From an uncultured beta proteobacterium (GTDB lineage: Bacteria; Pseudomonadota; Gammaproteobacteria; Burkholderiales; Burkholderiaceae_C), in contig CAJAES010000058.1 in NCBI GenBank assembly GCA_903938815.1, positions 1 through 41,855 of the forward strand: 41,855 bases of DNA. The letters run 5' to 3'. Positions within the stretch are counted from its first letter, which is position 1. The number at the start of each line of letters is the position of its first letter. A program made the translations under genes and the position numbers. The notes beneath the pieces were generated by a model. It was not told the origin of the DNA, made no database searches, and was given only the letters and a program-made list of their open reading frames with translations. Shown piece after piece: positions 1 to 8,864 of this stretch.

Positions 1-1525
1 CGCCGGGCAGGCCGCGCGCGATGCCGTAGTGGGCCACCTGCAGGTCGAAGACCGTCGCGACCAGCACTTCGCGCTTGTCGCCGGCCTTGCCCAGCGAGAT
101 GCGGCGCACGGGCACGGTGCGCACCAGAACGTCGGTGACCTCGTTGTTCGGGAAGTTCTCGCTGACGATGCCGCCGAAGTACGGGAAGCCGACCTGGGCC
201 GTTTCGGTACTCGGGTCCTGGCCTTCCAGGCTGGAAAGCTGCAGTTTCACCTCGTGGCCGTGGCGCGCCTCCCTGGCCTCCAGGTTCCACTGGCCTTCGT
301 CGGCCCGCCCATCCGGGCCCCAGCGGAAGCCGATGGCGCCGTTGGGCAGAACGACCTTGCCCATCTCGTCGAAGGCGACCGTCTTCCACTCGGGGTTGTT
401 GGCCTGGCCCAGCTGGCCATTGAAGTCGGACGCGCGCACGTAGCGGTCGGGCACGGTGACGACCTCGCCGCTGGGCAGCGTGTGCTCCTTGAGCATCACG
501 AGCATCGGCATGTCGGTGTAGCGGCGCACGTAGTCGTCGAAGTAGGCGCTGCGCTCGCCCTGGTCGGGGAAGTAGAACTCCTTCAGGATCACATGGCCCA
601 TGGCCATCGCCACGGCGGCATCGGTGCCCTGCTTCGGGTTCATCCAGATGTCGGCCAGCTTGGCGACCTCGGAATAGTCCGGCGTCACCGCCACCGTCTT
701 CGTGCCCTTGTAGCGCACCTCGGTGAAGAAGTGGGCGTCGGGCGTGCGCGTCTGCGGCACGTTCGAGCCCCAGGCGATGATGAAGCTGCTGTTGAACCAG
801 TCGGCCGACTCGGGCACGTCGGTCTGCTCGCCCCAGACCTGCGGGCTGCTGGGGGGCAGGTCGCAGTACCAGTCGTAGAAGCTCATGCAGACGCCGCCGA
901 TGAGGCTCAGGTAGCGGCTGCCTGCGGCGTAGCTGACCATGCTCATCGCCGGGATGGGCGAGAAGCCGATGATGCGATCGGGGCCGTGTTTCCTGATCGT
1001 GTAGACGTTGGCCGCAGCGACAATCTCGTTGACCTCGTCCCAGGTGGAACGGACGAAGCCGCCCAGGCCGCGGATCTTCTGGTAATCGCGCCGCTTCTCG
1101 TCGTTCTCGACGATGCTGGCCCAGGCGTCCACCGGCTCGTGCGCAAGCCGCGCCTCGCGCCAGCTCTTGAGCAGGCGACCGCGCACCATCGGGTACTTCA
1201 CGCGGTTGGCGCTGTAGAGGTACCAGCTGTAGCTCGCGCCGCGCGAGCAGCCGCGCGGCTCGTGGTTGGGCATGTCCCAGCGGGTGCGCGGGTAGTCGGT
1301 CTGCTGGGTTTCCCAGGTGACGATGCCGCCCTTGACGTAGATCTTCCAGGAGCACGAGCCCGTGCAGTTCACGCCGTGGGTGCTGCGCACGATCTTGTCG
1401 TGCGCCCAGCGGTTGCGATAGCCGTCCTCCCAGGTGCGGTCTTCGCCGGTGGTGACGCCGTGGTCACCCGAGAAGCTCTCGCGCGGTTGCGAGAAGTAGG
1501 TCAGTCGATCGAGAAAGTGACTCAT
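1..1525 (-). CDS. narG: Respiratory nitrate reductase alpha subunit (N-terminal part, runs off window)
   Basis: Catalytic molybdo-bis-MGD subunit of the cytoplasm-facing membrane nitrate reductase NarGHI, reducing nitrate to nitrite with quinol electrons. I translated the minus strand from the ATG at 1525: it opens MSHFLDRLTYFSQPRESF and contains the FS0 [4Fe-4S] ligands His50, Cys54, Cys58 and Cys93, followed by the molybdenum-site stretch YDWYCDLPPSSPQ with Asp222. About 508 of the usual ~1240 residues are present and the frame is open to position 1. A Shine-Dalgarno-like GGAGA lies just upstream. The gene follows narK2 by 24 bp, so it is very probably cotranscribed with narK1-narK2; narHJI should follow beyond the left edge. 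It lies opposite a very long spurious open frame caused by GC-rich codon use. Confidence 0.97.
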   Translation of the reverse strand, partial: MSHFLDRLTYFSQPRESFSGDHGVTTGEDRTWEDGYRNRWAHDKIVRSTHGVNCTGSCSWKIYVKGGIVTWETQQTDYPRTRWDMPNHEPRGCSRGASYSWYLYSANRVKYPMVRGRLLKSWREARLAHEPVDAWASIVENDEKRRDYQKIRGLGGFVRSTWDEVNEIVAAANVYTIRKHGPDRIIGFSPIPAMSMVSYAAGSRYLSLIGGVCMSFYDWYCDLPPSSPQVWGEQTDVPESADWFNSSFIIAWGSNVPQTRTPDAHFFTEVRYKGTKTVAVTPDYSEVAKLADIWMNPKQGTDAAVAMAMGHVILKEFYFPDQGERSAYFDDYVRRYTDMPMLVMLKEHTLPSGEVVTVPDRYVRASDFNGQLGQANNPEWKTVAFDEMGKVVLPNGAIGFRWGPDGRADEGQWNLEAREARHGHEVKLQLSSLEGQDPSTETAQVGFPYFGGIVSENFPNNEVTDVLVRTVPVRRISLGKAGDKREVLVATVFDLQVAHYGIARGLPG

Positions 1526-1549
1526 GCGTCGTCTCCGGGAAGTCTGTGT

Positions 1550-3208
1550 TCAGGGGTTCTTCACGTACGCGTTCTTGCGCAGGTAGAACCACCAGTTGAG
1601 GACCAGGCACAGGGCGTAGAACACCGCGAAGCCGTACATGGCGTACTGCGGCGTCGCGGCCTTGATCTGCGCGCCGATGACCACCGGCGCGATGAAGGCG
1701 CCGTAGGCGGCAACCGCCGAAGTCCAGCCCAGGACGGGGCCGGCCTGCTGCCGGTCGAAGATCACGCCGATGGTTCGGAAGGTGCTGCCGTTGCCGATGC
1801 CGCTGGCCAGGAACAGCAGCACGAACAGCGCCATGAACGGCAGGAAGTACTGCTCGGGCGTGGGCGACTGGTAGGCCAGTTGCATCACGTAACCCACGGC
1901 CACCGAGGCCACCACCATCACGGCCGAGATGATCTGGGTGACGATGGAGCCGCCGAACTTGTCGGAGATCCAGCCGCCGATGGGCCGCACGCCGGCGCCG
2001 ACGAAGGGGCCGATCCAGGCATAGGTGAGCGCCGACGGCGCGTTGGGATTCTTCAGCGTGTGCTGGATGACGCCCGCCGCATCGGGCATGTGGCTGATGC
2101 CGAAGATCACCGTGATGGCCAGTGGCAGCGCCATCGAGAAGCCGATGAACGAGCCGAAGGTGACGATGTACAACAGCGTCAGCGCCCAGGTGTGGCGGTT
2201 GTCGAAGATCCTGAACTGCGCGGCGATGTTGTCCTTCATCGTCCCGAAGGCCGTGAGCTTCATCAGCAGCAGGGTGCTGGCGATGATGAGCGGCATCGTC
2301 ACCCACATGTTCAGCAGGCCGAGCCCGTTGGGCGCCGGCAGGTACAGGTACAGGCCCACGCCCGCCGGCAGGAAGGACAGCGTGTAGAGCCAGGTGATCT
2401 TCAGGAAGGCCACGACCACGCCGCCGGTGCTGGGCGACACGGTCTTCAGGTTGTTCATGCCGAACCAGGCCAGGATCGACAGCGGCACCAGCGACAGCAG
2501 CCACGCGAAGCCCGCGTTCTGGATGAAGGTGGGCGTGCCTGCCTTGATCCTGCCGAAGATCCAGCCGCTGTCCTTCACCAGCGTCATCGGCTCGCCGCCC
2601 ATGGCGCCGAACAGGCCCATCGTCATCACGAGCGGAATCACGATCTGCATGCTGGTGACGCCGAAGTTGCCGAGCCCGGCGTTCAGCCCCAGCGCCGTGC
2701 CCTGCAGCCGCTTCGGGAAGAAGGTGCTGATGTTCGACATCGAGCTGGCGAAGTTGCCGCCGCCCACGCCCGACCACAGCGCCATCAATTGGAAGGTCCA
2801 GAGCGGCCAGTCCGGGTGCTGCAGCACGATGCCCGTGCCCAGCGCCGGGGCCAGCAGCATCGCGGTCGTGAGGAAGATGGTGTTGCGCCCGCCGGACAGC
2901 CGGATCAGGAACGAAGCCGGGATGCGCATGGTGGCGCCGGCCAGGCCTGCGATGGCGGTCAGCGAGAAGAGCTCGGCCTGGGTGAACGGGAACCCCAGGT
3001 TCAGCATCTGTACCGTGATGATTCCCCACATGCCCCAGATCGCGAAGCCGCACAGCAGCGCGGGCACCGAGATCCAGAGGTTGCGGTAGGCGATCTTCTT
3101 GCCCGTGGATTCCCAGAACGCGGCGTCCTCGGGGCGCCAGTCGGTGATGTCGGCACCGCTGCCGGCAGGAGCGGGCGAGTTGGGCACGGCTTTCAGAGTG
3201 GTGTTCAT
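1550..3208 (-). CDS. narK2: Type II nitrate/nitrite transporter NarK2 (MFS)
   Basis: Major facilitator superfamily permease of the NarK/NarU type, 552 aa, probably exchanging nitrate for nitrite across the inner membrane. After a cytoplasmic N-terminal stretch of about 45 residues it shows serial hydrophobic segments, and near residue 160-190 the nitrate-signature region GGGNFASSMSNISTFFPK followed by a second glycine-rich signature (LNAGLGNFGVTSMQ). A long insert between the two halves is typical of type II NarK. It sits between narK1 (37 bp upstream) and narG (24 bp downstream), an arrangement known from denitrifying proteobacteria in which the two NarK types are adjacent or fused. Here they are separate genes. 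The type II label rests on the signature motifs; no phylogeny was done. Confidence 0.93.
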   Translation of the reverse strand: MNTTLKAVPNSPAPAGSGADITDWRPEDAAFWESTGKKIAYRNLWISVPALLCGFAIWGMWGIITVQMLNLGFPFTQAELFSLTAIAGLAGATMRIPASFLIRLSGGRNTIFLTTAMLLAPALGTGIVLQHPDWPLWTFQLMALWSGVGGGNFASSMSNISTFFPKRLQGTALGLNAGLGNFGVTSMQIVIPLVMTMGLFGAMGGEPMTLVKDSGWIFGRIKAGTPTFIQNAGFAWLLSLVPLSILAWFGMNNLKTVSPSTGGVVVAFLKITWLYTLSFLPAGVGLYLYLPAPNGLGLLNMWVTMPLIIASTLLLMKLTAFGTMKDNIAAQFRIFDNRHTWALTLLYIVTFGSFIGFSMALPLAITVIFGISHMPDAAGVIQHTLKNPNAPSALTYAWIGPFVGAGVRPIGGWISDKFGGSIVTQIISAVMVVASVAVGYVMQLAYQSPTPEQYFLPFMALFVLLFLASGIGNGSTFRTIGVIFDRQQAGPVLGWTSAVAAYGAFIAPVVIGAQIKAATPQYAMYGFAVFYALCLVLNWWFYLRKNAYVKNP

Positions 3209-3245
3209 CTGGAACCTTCGGGATTCGGAACGGGAGGGTTGGCGC

Positions 3246-4502
3246 TCAGCCCTGCAGGCTGAAAGCCTTGGCGTTGCTGCCCATGACTTCGGTCTTGCGG
3301 ACTTCGGTCCAGTACATCCAGATCAGCGAGACCCACACCACGCCGTACATCAGCATGAAAGCGCTGGAGCGGATGCCGGTGAGGTCCATCAGCGCGCCGA
3401 ACAGAATCGGCAGCACGAAGCCGCCCAGGCCGCCGGCCAGGCCGACGATGCCGCTGACCGTGCCGATGTTGGCGGGGTAGTCGTCGCTGATGTACTTGAA
3501 GACGCTGGCCTTGCCGAAGGCGAACGCGATGCCCAGCAGGAACATCAGCGCGGTGAACACATAGACGTTCAGTCCGATGTGGAAGGTCTTCGGCCCGTCG
3601 ATCGTGAGCACCGTGAAATCGGTCTGCGGGTAGGACAGCAGGAACAGGCAGATCCAGCTCACCCACATCACCCACCAGGTGACACTGTGCGCGCCGTACT
3701 TGTCGCTGAGCCACCCGCCCACCGCACGCAGCACGCCGCCCGGCAGCGAAAAGCAGGCCGCCAGCAGCGCAGCGGCGCGGATGTCCAGGCCGAACTCGCC
3801 GACGTAGTACTGGACCATCCACAGGCTCAGTGCCACGTAGCCGCCGAAGACGATGCTGTAGTACTGGCAGTACTTCAGCACCTTGGGCTCCTTGAGCATC
3901 TTCAGCTGGTCCGAGAACTTCGTGTTCGACGGCACCAGGTGCGACGGGTCGCTGGCGCTGAACATCCAGAAGAGAACCACGGTGCCGGCCATGATGGCGG
4001 CGTAGACCATGGGCACCATCGTCCAGCCGAAGGCCACCAGCAGCACCGGCGCCACGAACTTGTTGACCGCCGCACCCGAGTTGCCAGCGCCGTAGACGCC
4101 CATCGCGAAGCCCTGGCGGTTCTTCGGGAACCAGCGCGCCACATAGGGCGTGCCCACCGAGAAGGAGCCGCCGGCCAGGCCGACGAACAGGCCGATGACC
4201 AGGAAGTGCCAGTAGGCGGTGGCGTAGCTCATCAGCCAGATGGCCGGCACGGTGGCGGCCATCAGCAGGGTCATCACGATGCGGCCGCCGAAGCGATCGG
4301 TCCAGATGCCCAGCGGCACCCGGATCAGCGAACCCGTCAGCACGGGTGTCGCCATCAGCAGGCCGAACTCGGTGGCGTTGAGTCCCAGCGACTTCTTGAT
4401 CGGGATCCCGATCACGCCGAACATCATCCACACCATGAAACACACGGTGAACGCGAAGGTGCTGACCAGCAGCACCGCCAGCGCCTGGCTCTTCTTGGTC
4501 AT
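3246..4502 (-). CDS. narK1: Type I nitrate transporter NarK1 (MFS)
   Basis: Twelve-helix MFS nitrate transporter of about 418 aa, probably a proton/nitrate symporter that starts nitrate uptake before nitrite is available for exchange. I chose the ATG at 4502 (MTKKSQALAVLLVSTFAF) because the first helix follows at once; an upstream in-frame start at 4580 would add 26 residues unlike the family. Signatures visible are GLAGGSFSVGTPYVARWF in helix 4-5 and GIVGLAGGLGGFVLPILF in the second half. It is the first gene of the narK1-narK2-narG operon and lies 163 bp below the narL stop. That gap carries the candidate anaerobic promoter listed separately. Confidence 0.93.
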   Translation of the reverse strand: MTKKSQALAVLLVSTFAFTVCFMVWMMFGVIGIPIKKSLGLNATEFGLLMATPVLTGSLIRVPLGIWTDRFGGRIVMTLLMAATVPAIWLMSYATAYWHFLVIGLFVGLAGGSFSVGTPYVARWFPKNRQGFAMGVYGAGNSGAAVNKFVAPVLLVAFGWTMVPMVYAAIMAGTVVLFWMFSASDPSHLVPSNTKFSDQLKMLKEPKVLKYCQYYSIVFGGYVALSLWMVQYYVGEFGLDIRAAALLAACFSLPGGVLRAVGGWLSDKYGAHSVTWWVMWVSWICLFLLSYPQTDFTVLTIDGPKTFHIGLNVYVFTALMFLLGIAFAFGKASVFKYISDDYPANIGTVSGIVGLAGGLGGFVLPILFGALMDLTGIRSSAFMLMYGVVWVSLIWMYWTEVRKTEVMGSNAKAFSLQG

Positions 4503-4620
4503 GTCGCAGTCCGCTCGTTGGGCATGAGGGGACTGTAGGAACCGGGCCTTTGCACGGGTATCCGTCCAAAGGCCAGCCACGGCAAGGCAGAAGGACTATG
4601 CCGTCAGGCGCGGCATCGTT

Positions 4621-4669
4621 CTGAAGGATTACCGGCCGCGCCGGACGGCCCTTCGTTGCGCTGGATCAA
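4621..4669 (-). promoter_or_regulatory. Candidate FNR/Anr class II promoter for narK1-narK2-narG
   Basis: Read on the minus strand, TTGAT-CCAG-CGCAA (4656-4669) matches the FNR/Anr consensus TTGATNNNNATCAA at 8 of 10 positions, with a perfect first half-site. Exactly 22 bp further is GGTAAT (4628-4633), a 4/6 match to the -10 hexamer. This places the box centre at -41.5 if transcription starts near 4621, the geometry of class II FNR-activated promoters. The box overlaps the narL stop codon (TGA at 4666-4668). I did not find a convincing NarL heptamer cluster. The family expectation that nar operons are FNR-controlled supports the call; no experiment is implied. Confidence 0.6.
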
Positions 4670-5361
4670 CCCAGACCGTGCTCTGTTGCGATCACGGCAG
4701 CGTGGACACGCGAGCTCACGTCCAGCTTGCGCAGGATGTGCTGCACGTGGATCTTCACCGTGGCTTCGGCGATGCCGAGCGAGCGGGCGATCTCCTTGTT
4801 GCCCTGGCCGCGCGCGATGCCGCGCAGGATGTCCAGTTCGCGGCGCGACATCACATCGAGGCGGGACACGGGCGCCGCAGGCGCGGCGGGCGGCGGTTCG
4901 GCAGGCGCGCGCGGCGCGGCAGCATCGCGATAGGCCGCGATGAGCTTGCCGGTCATTTCTTCGGCGACCACGCTCTCGCCCCGCATGGCCCTGCGAATGG
5001 CCAGCGACAGCGCATCGCCCTCGATGGTCTTGAGCAGGTAGCCGCAGGCGCCGCCCCGCAGCGCGGCGGCAAGGTCGCGTTCGTCCTCGCTCACGGTCAG
5101 CATCAGCACCTTCACGCCGGGCACGGCCTCGTGCAGCGCAGGCAGGGCATCCACGCCGTTGACGCCAGGCAGGTGGTTGTCGAGCAGGATCACGTCGGGC
5201 TGGAGAACCTGCGCGCGGCGCTGGGCCTCACCGGCATCACCCGCATCGCCCACCACCTCGAACTGCGGGTCGCACTGCAGCAGCGCCGTCAGCCCGCGCC
5301 GGAACAGAGTGTGGTCGTCGACCACCAGGATGCGGATTCGGGGCGTAACGTTCGTCGTCAT
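4666..5361 (-). CDS. narL: Nitrate/nitrite response regulator NarL
   Basis: NarL/FixJ-family response regulator, 231 aa, that binds DNA when phosphorylated by NarX. The receiver domain (residues ~8-125) has the acidic pair Asp15-Asp16, phospho-acceptor Asp61 in DVILLDNHLPGVNG, the switch Thr89 and Lys111. An Ala/Pro-rich linker (about 148-165) leads to a LuxR-type helix-turn-helix with the hallmark GNKEIARSLGIAEATVKIHV. It starts 3 bp after the narX stop, so the two are cotranscribed and probably translationally coupled. Its stop codon overlaps the candidate FNR box of the next operon. Confidence 0.95.
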   Translation of the reverse strand: MTTNVTPRIRILVVDDHTLFRRGLTALLQCDPQFEVVGDAGDAGEAQRRAQVLQPDVILLDNHLPGVNGVDALPALHEAVPGVKVLMLTVSEDERDLAAALRGGACGYLLKTIEGDALSLAIRRAMRGESVVAEEMTGKLIAAYRDAAAPRAPAEPPPAAPAAPVSRLDVMSRRELDILRGIARGQGNKEIARSLGIAEATVKIHVQHILRKLDVSSRVHAAVIATEHGLG

Positions 5362-5364
5362 GGA

Positions 5365-7275
5365 TCAGGCCGCCTGGGTACGGGGCAGCGGCACTTCGAC
5401 CGCCGGCCGGGCCGTGGCCGGCAGCGTCAGGATGACCGAAGTGCCGCGCCCGGGCATCGACAGAACCTCGAAGCCCGCGCCCAGGCGCTCTGCGCGCTCG
5501 GCCATGATGCGCAGGCCCACGTGCGTCTCGTCCACGCCGCCTTCCGGGCCGTGGAATCCGAGCCCGTCGTCACGCACCTCCACACGCCAGTGCGGCTGCC
5601 TGTGCACGTCCAGCCACACCTGCCCGGCCCGTGCGTGCTTGCGTACGTTGGAGAGCGCTTCCTGCACGATGTGCAGCACCTGGACCTGGGCGTCGGGCGC
5701 CAGCGGCAGGCCGTCCCCGTGCATGGTCAGCGTGGTCTTCAGGCCCGTCTGGTGCTCGAACTTGCGCAGCGTCGTCATCAGCGCGGGCTCGATGTCTTCC
5801 GTGTTCGTGCGGGTGCGGAAGTGCATCAGAAGTTCGCGCACGTCGCCATAGCTCTCGCGCACGCCCACGTCGATCTCGCCCAGCACATGCTGAACCCGCT
5901 CGGCATCGCCGCGGGCCAGGGCGTCGCGCATCAACTGCACCTGGATCTTCAGGAAGGCCAGGGATTGCGCGATGGAATCGTGCAGCTCGCGCGCCAGGAA
6001 GCTGCGCTCCTGCGAAACGGCGGCCTCCTTGCCCAGCGCGTTCAGGCGCAGGTTCTCCATGGCGCCCGCCAGTTGCACCGTCATGGCGTCCAGCAGGGAG
6101 CGCTCGGCTTCGGCCAGCTCGATCTGCGCATGGAAGAACAGGTCCACTTCACCCATCACGCGGTCGTGCAGCCGGATCGGAATCGACACCAGCGTCTCGA
6201 ACCCCGCCAGGGTGCAGTGGGCCACGCGGCCCTGCGGCATCTGGCGAATGGGGATGACGCGTGCGCCGGGTGTGCCGACAGCGGCGCCGCAGTGGCAGTC
6301 TCCGGCCTGCAGACAATGTTCCGCATCGATCATGGCCTGCGGCAGGCCTTCGGAAGCCAGCATCAGATAGCGGCGGTTCGACTCGTCGGACCAGCGCAGG
6401 GCCACGCCATCGGCCCGGGCGATCCGCGCGATGCGCTGAGTGAAGCCGACGGCCAGCTCGTCCAGCGTCACGGCCCGGGTGACGAGGTTGGTCACCTCCA
6501 GCAGGCTCTCCAGCCGCTCGTGCTTCTCCTCGAGCTGCGCCGTCTTCTCGTGCACGCGCGCCTCGAGGTTGCGGTACATCGACTGCAACTGTTCCGCCAT
6601 GTCGTTGAATCCGCCGGCCAGGGTGCCGAACTCGTCGGTCGTGGTGCACTCCACACGGGCGCCGAGTTCGCCGCCCTGGATGCGATGGATCGCCTGTTTC
6701 AGCAGGCCCACGGGCTCCAGCACGAAGAGGTAGCCCGAATACACCAGAACCGCCGCGCCCACCACCGCCAGCGCCATCAGCGCGATCTGCAGCAGGTGCA
6801 TGAACGAGGTCCACTGCGAGAGGTGAACCTCGATGCTGGCGACAAACGCATCGATGTGGCCCGCGAACGCAGCGGCATCGGCGGCCAGCGTCGGCCCAGC
6901 GGCGGCCTCAGCGCCGGCGTAGCGATCCCGGAACTGCAGCCACCCACTCTCGACCGCCAAGAAACGCGCGCGGACGGTGTTGTCCCAGGGGACGAACAGC
7001 GGGCGCTCGGGGTCCCCCAGCCGCAGCAACGCGAGGCTGCGCTCGAATTCGGCCACCTGCCGGGGCAGGGCCTGCGCATCGCCTGTTCCAACGGACAAGA
7101 CCATGCGGTAGGCCTGCATCCGCATGCGTCCGGCCTCGTTGACTGCCGCCGCCCCGCCCTCGATCTGCAGGGACATCCAAACCAGGACGGCAATGGAGAA
7201 CAGGGCCAGCAACAGGAAGGGCGCGGCGACCAGCGAAAGCTTGGCACCCAGCGGCCAGTGACGGATGGTGCGCAT
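5365..7275 (-). CDS. narX: Nitrate/nitrite sensor histidine kinase NarX
   Basis: Membrane sensor kinase of 636 aa that detects nitrate in the periplasm and phosphorylates NarL. It has a first transmembrane helix (residues ~12-34), a periplasmic sensor region whose start carries the P-box NEAGRMRMQAYRM (46-58, the nitrate-binding motif of NarX/NarQ), a second helix (~161-186), a HAMP domain, a central GAF-like region with a cysteine cluster (Cys321, Cys327, Cys329, Cys354), the HisKA_3 dimerisation motif with phospho-acceptor His432 (ARELHDSIAQSL), and an HATPase domain with its N box (EALSNVRKHA) and glycine boxes. Start is the ATG at 7275. The next gene, narL, follows after 3 bp. No other gene lies directly upstream, so the operon promoter should be within 7276-7380. 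Confidence 0.95.
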   Translation of the reverse strand: MRTIRHWPLGAKLSLVAAPFLLLALFSIAVLVWMSLQIEGGAAAVNEAGRMRMQAYRMVLSVGTGDAQALPRQVAEFERSLALLRLGDPERPLFVPWDNTVRARFLAVESGWLQFRDRYAGAEAAAGPTLAADAAAFAGHIDAFVASIEVHLSQWTSFMHLLQIALMALAVVGAAVLVYSGYLFVLEPVGLLKQAIHRIQGGELGARVECTTTDEFGTLAGGFNDMAEQLQSMYRNLEARVHEKTAQLEEKHERLESLLEVTNLVTRAVTLDELAVGFTQRIARIARADGVALRWSDESNRRYLMLASEGLPQAMIDAEHCLQAGDCHCGAAVGTPGARVIPIRQMPQGRVAHCTLAGFETLVSIPIRLHDRVMGEVDLFFHAQIELAEAERSLLDAMTVQLAGAMENLRLNALGKEAAVSQERSFLARELHDSIAQSLAFLKIQVQLMRDALARGDAERVQHVLGEIDVGVRESYGDVRELLMHFRTRTNTEDIEPALMTTLRKFEHQTGLKTTLTMHGDGLPLAPDAQVQVLHIVQEALSNVRKHARAGQVWLDVHRQPHWRVEVRDDGLGFHGPEGGVDETHVGLRIMAERAERLGAGFEVLSMPGRGTSVILTLPATARPAVEVPLPRTQAA

Positions 7276-7380
7276 GCGTCGAATTTACCTCGTCGGGCGG
7301 GGTCTCGCGGTGCGAGGGTGCGGCTTGGACGAGATAGCTTGCGCAATCAGGCCATGAAATAGTAGTTACAAGAGCGCCCT

Positions 7381-7713
7381 CTGCACCGCCGCTTCGTCCG
7401 CCTCGAAGGTGCAGCGCATATGCCCGACGAGACCACCACCCTGCGGTTCCGGCGCCTTCTGGAGAAGCACGAACTCGCGCCACAGGTTTTGCGGACATCG
7501 ACGCTTAGCTGAGCCGGGCCGGTGCACACGGTCGTGGGAACTGCCAACACCGTCAACGATGCGACGCAGGCCGGCGAGTTGTGGCTCGGTGAAAATTAGA
7601 TCGTTTTCGGCGACGCCGGTTACCCGGGTGCGCGCAAGCGGTCATAAACTGCCGGCCCGGCCCGGCCTGGCACATCGCTGTGCGCCCGGGACTACGGCGT
7701 AAACAGAAAGCTT
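7381..7713 (+). pseudogene. IS5-family transposase remnant
   Basis: Translating the plus strand from 7381 gives LHRRFVRLEGAAHMPDETTT, then FRRLLEKHELAPQVL, a stop, then VHTVVGTANTVNDATQAG, another stop, and IVFGDAGYPGARKRS. After a frame change WHIAVRPGLRRKQK follows. These blocks occur in this order in IS5-group transposases (RRF.RLEG, LRFRHLLE, GLVHTVVGTA, FADAGYQG, WHVAMRPGKRR). About 60-70 residues, including the first catalytic Asp region, are missing between APQVL and VHTVVG, so the copy has an internal deletion plus two stops and at least one frameshift. No terminal repeats were recognised. It lies between narX and the cassette region and is probably an old insertion scar at that boundary. 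Confidence 0.8.
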
Positions 7714-7935
7714 TCACCAGACCGGATTCGTCGCCGAAAAGCTGTGAATCGAGTGCTGCAAGCTGCGATCGCACTCAACGGACCGCCAGAAGCCGCGTTA
7801 CGGCATAGTGATCCCGAAGCCGTCCTCGCCGCGTGCAGCCAGCGGGGTTTGGCGATCTCACCTAGGCTGCTGAAGGCGTGACACCCCAGGAAGCAAAGAT
7901 TAAAGCGGGCGGCGCACCACCGAACCAGCCCTGGG

Positions 7936-7980
7936 GCCTGTCGTTGGCGCTCCGCCAGAGCCTAGGCTTAGTCCTCAGGC
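7936..7980 (-). repeat. Short attC-like palindrome, leftmost candidate
   Basis: On the minus strand this begins GCCTGAG and ends GACAGGC, inverse-complementary outer boxes around a stem-forming CTGGCGGAGCGCCAAC. The plus-strand segment TTGGCGCTCCGCCAGAGC is nearly identical to the right part of the attC-like site at 31887-32062 (TTGGCGCTCCGGCAGAGC), so the two are homologous. At 45 bp it is shorter than usual attC sites and lies 20 bp downstream of the lipoprotein gene ending at 8000, the correct place for a cassette recombination site. It may be degenerate. Confidence 0.4.
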
Positions 7981-7999
7981 AACGAATCTCCGACGGATC

Positions 8000-8392
8000 C
8001 TACTGATTGAAAACACCAGTCTTCTGCTTGACTTCGGACTCACTCATGGAGAACCTTTGAACAACTCCGGACTTGTCGAGGAGAACGACAAGTTCCTTCT
8101 TTGTTCCACTCGCAGTTGCTCCGAACAGATTGACGATTGGTATATAACTAACCGCATCCGCCGAAACCTTGCTGAACTCATAAGTCCAGACTTCCAATCC
8201 ACCGTCCGTAAATGAGGTCTTTATTGGCGACCCAAACATGGCGCGAACCTCGGACTTGGTTGTCCTACCTTCGACTATCTTCTTCTGAACCGACTGCTCT
8301 GACTCGGCGCGAAGAGTTTCGTTGCCAACACTGGCGCACCCTCCGAGCGCGACAACGCATAGAGCGGCCGCTGCGAAAATCCTATATCCCAA
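8000..8392 (-). CDS. Small lipoprotein, SmpA/OmlA (BamE)-like
   Basis: 130-aa predicted outer-membrane or periplasmic lipoprotein. I chose the TTG at 8392 because it gives LGYRIFAAAALCVVALGGC, a compact lipoprotein signal with lipobox ALGGC, and because AGGGAG stands 6 bp upstream; longer frames add about 100 residues without signal character. The mature part carries GRTTKSEVRAMFGSP, a segment typical of SmpA/OmlA-like domains, then a beta-rich tail. A -10-like TATAGT (minus strand, 8438-8443) lies about 45 bp before the start. The gene is visibly less GC-rich than its neighbours, suggesting separate acquisition. Exact function is unknown. Confidence 0.75.
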   Translation of the reverse strand: MGYRIFAAAALCVVALGGCASVGNETLRAESEQSVQKKIVEGRTTKSEVRAMFGSPIKTSFTDGGLEVWTYEFSKVSADAVSYIPIVNLFGATASGTKKELVVLLDKSGVVQRFSMSESEVKQKTGVFNQ

Positions 8393-8864
8393 GATTGACT
8401 CCCTGAAACGACAGCAAGTCGGAATCGACTCCTTACAACTATAACAGGCAAGCATTGACATTGCGAAGTCGGGCTGGACTTGTTTTGCCGGGTCTTCCCT
8501 AGGGCTAGGTTGGAATGCGGCGCTTGGATAGGGCCGCTGTACGCATTTGAAACTGAAAGGCATCTTCCGTCGTTCTTCGGAACGAACATCATGATTCGAT
8601 TCTTCAGTCAATCTTCGAAGGAAGGTCGGCGCGCCGCGGCGCGGAGAGGTGTTTGATGCGACGTGACGCGGTGCGAGAAGCTCCATAGGTACCGAAACGG
8701 GCAAGCAGCACGCGCCGCCACCCCGGCCCAGACAAACGGTACTGTCGGGTTCGGTGTCGTCGGTATGCCAACGAAGTCTGAGTCAAGACGAGGCTGGCAA
8801 ATGAGGAAGCGCTCCAGTCTGATCATCGACGCGCCCGCGTATTCGTTCGTGCGACACAGCCCCT
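8393..8864. other. Gene-poor stretch of 472 bp
   Basis: I see no convincing gene here. Open frames exist because stops are rare, but they show no domain, signal peptide or plausible ribosome binding site. The left end holds the putative leader of the lipoprotein gene (minus-strand TATAGT at 8438-8443). Base composition drops in the left half and rises again towards the MAPEG gene. The segment adjoining the MAPEG stop codon may be a degenerate cassette site, but I could not pair its ends. Confidence 0.5.

Noticed and set aside
29..3262. Open frame of 1077 codons on the plus strand across narG and narK2
   Set aside because: It is antisense to clear narG and narK2 sequence, has biased His/Ala/Arg/Gln composition and no domain; a GC-codon-bias shadow.
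4678..7362. Open frame of 894 codons on the plus strand across narL and narX
   Set aside because: Antisense shadow of narX-narL with low-complexity His/Gln/Arg-rich translation.
8393..8704. N-terminal extension of the lipoprotein gene to 8704
   Set aside because: The extension would bury the lipoprotein signal 105 residues inside the protein; the TTG at 8392 with AGGGAG explains the signal directly.
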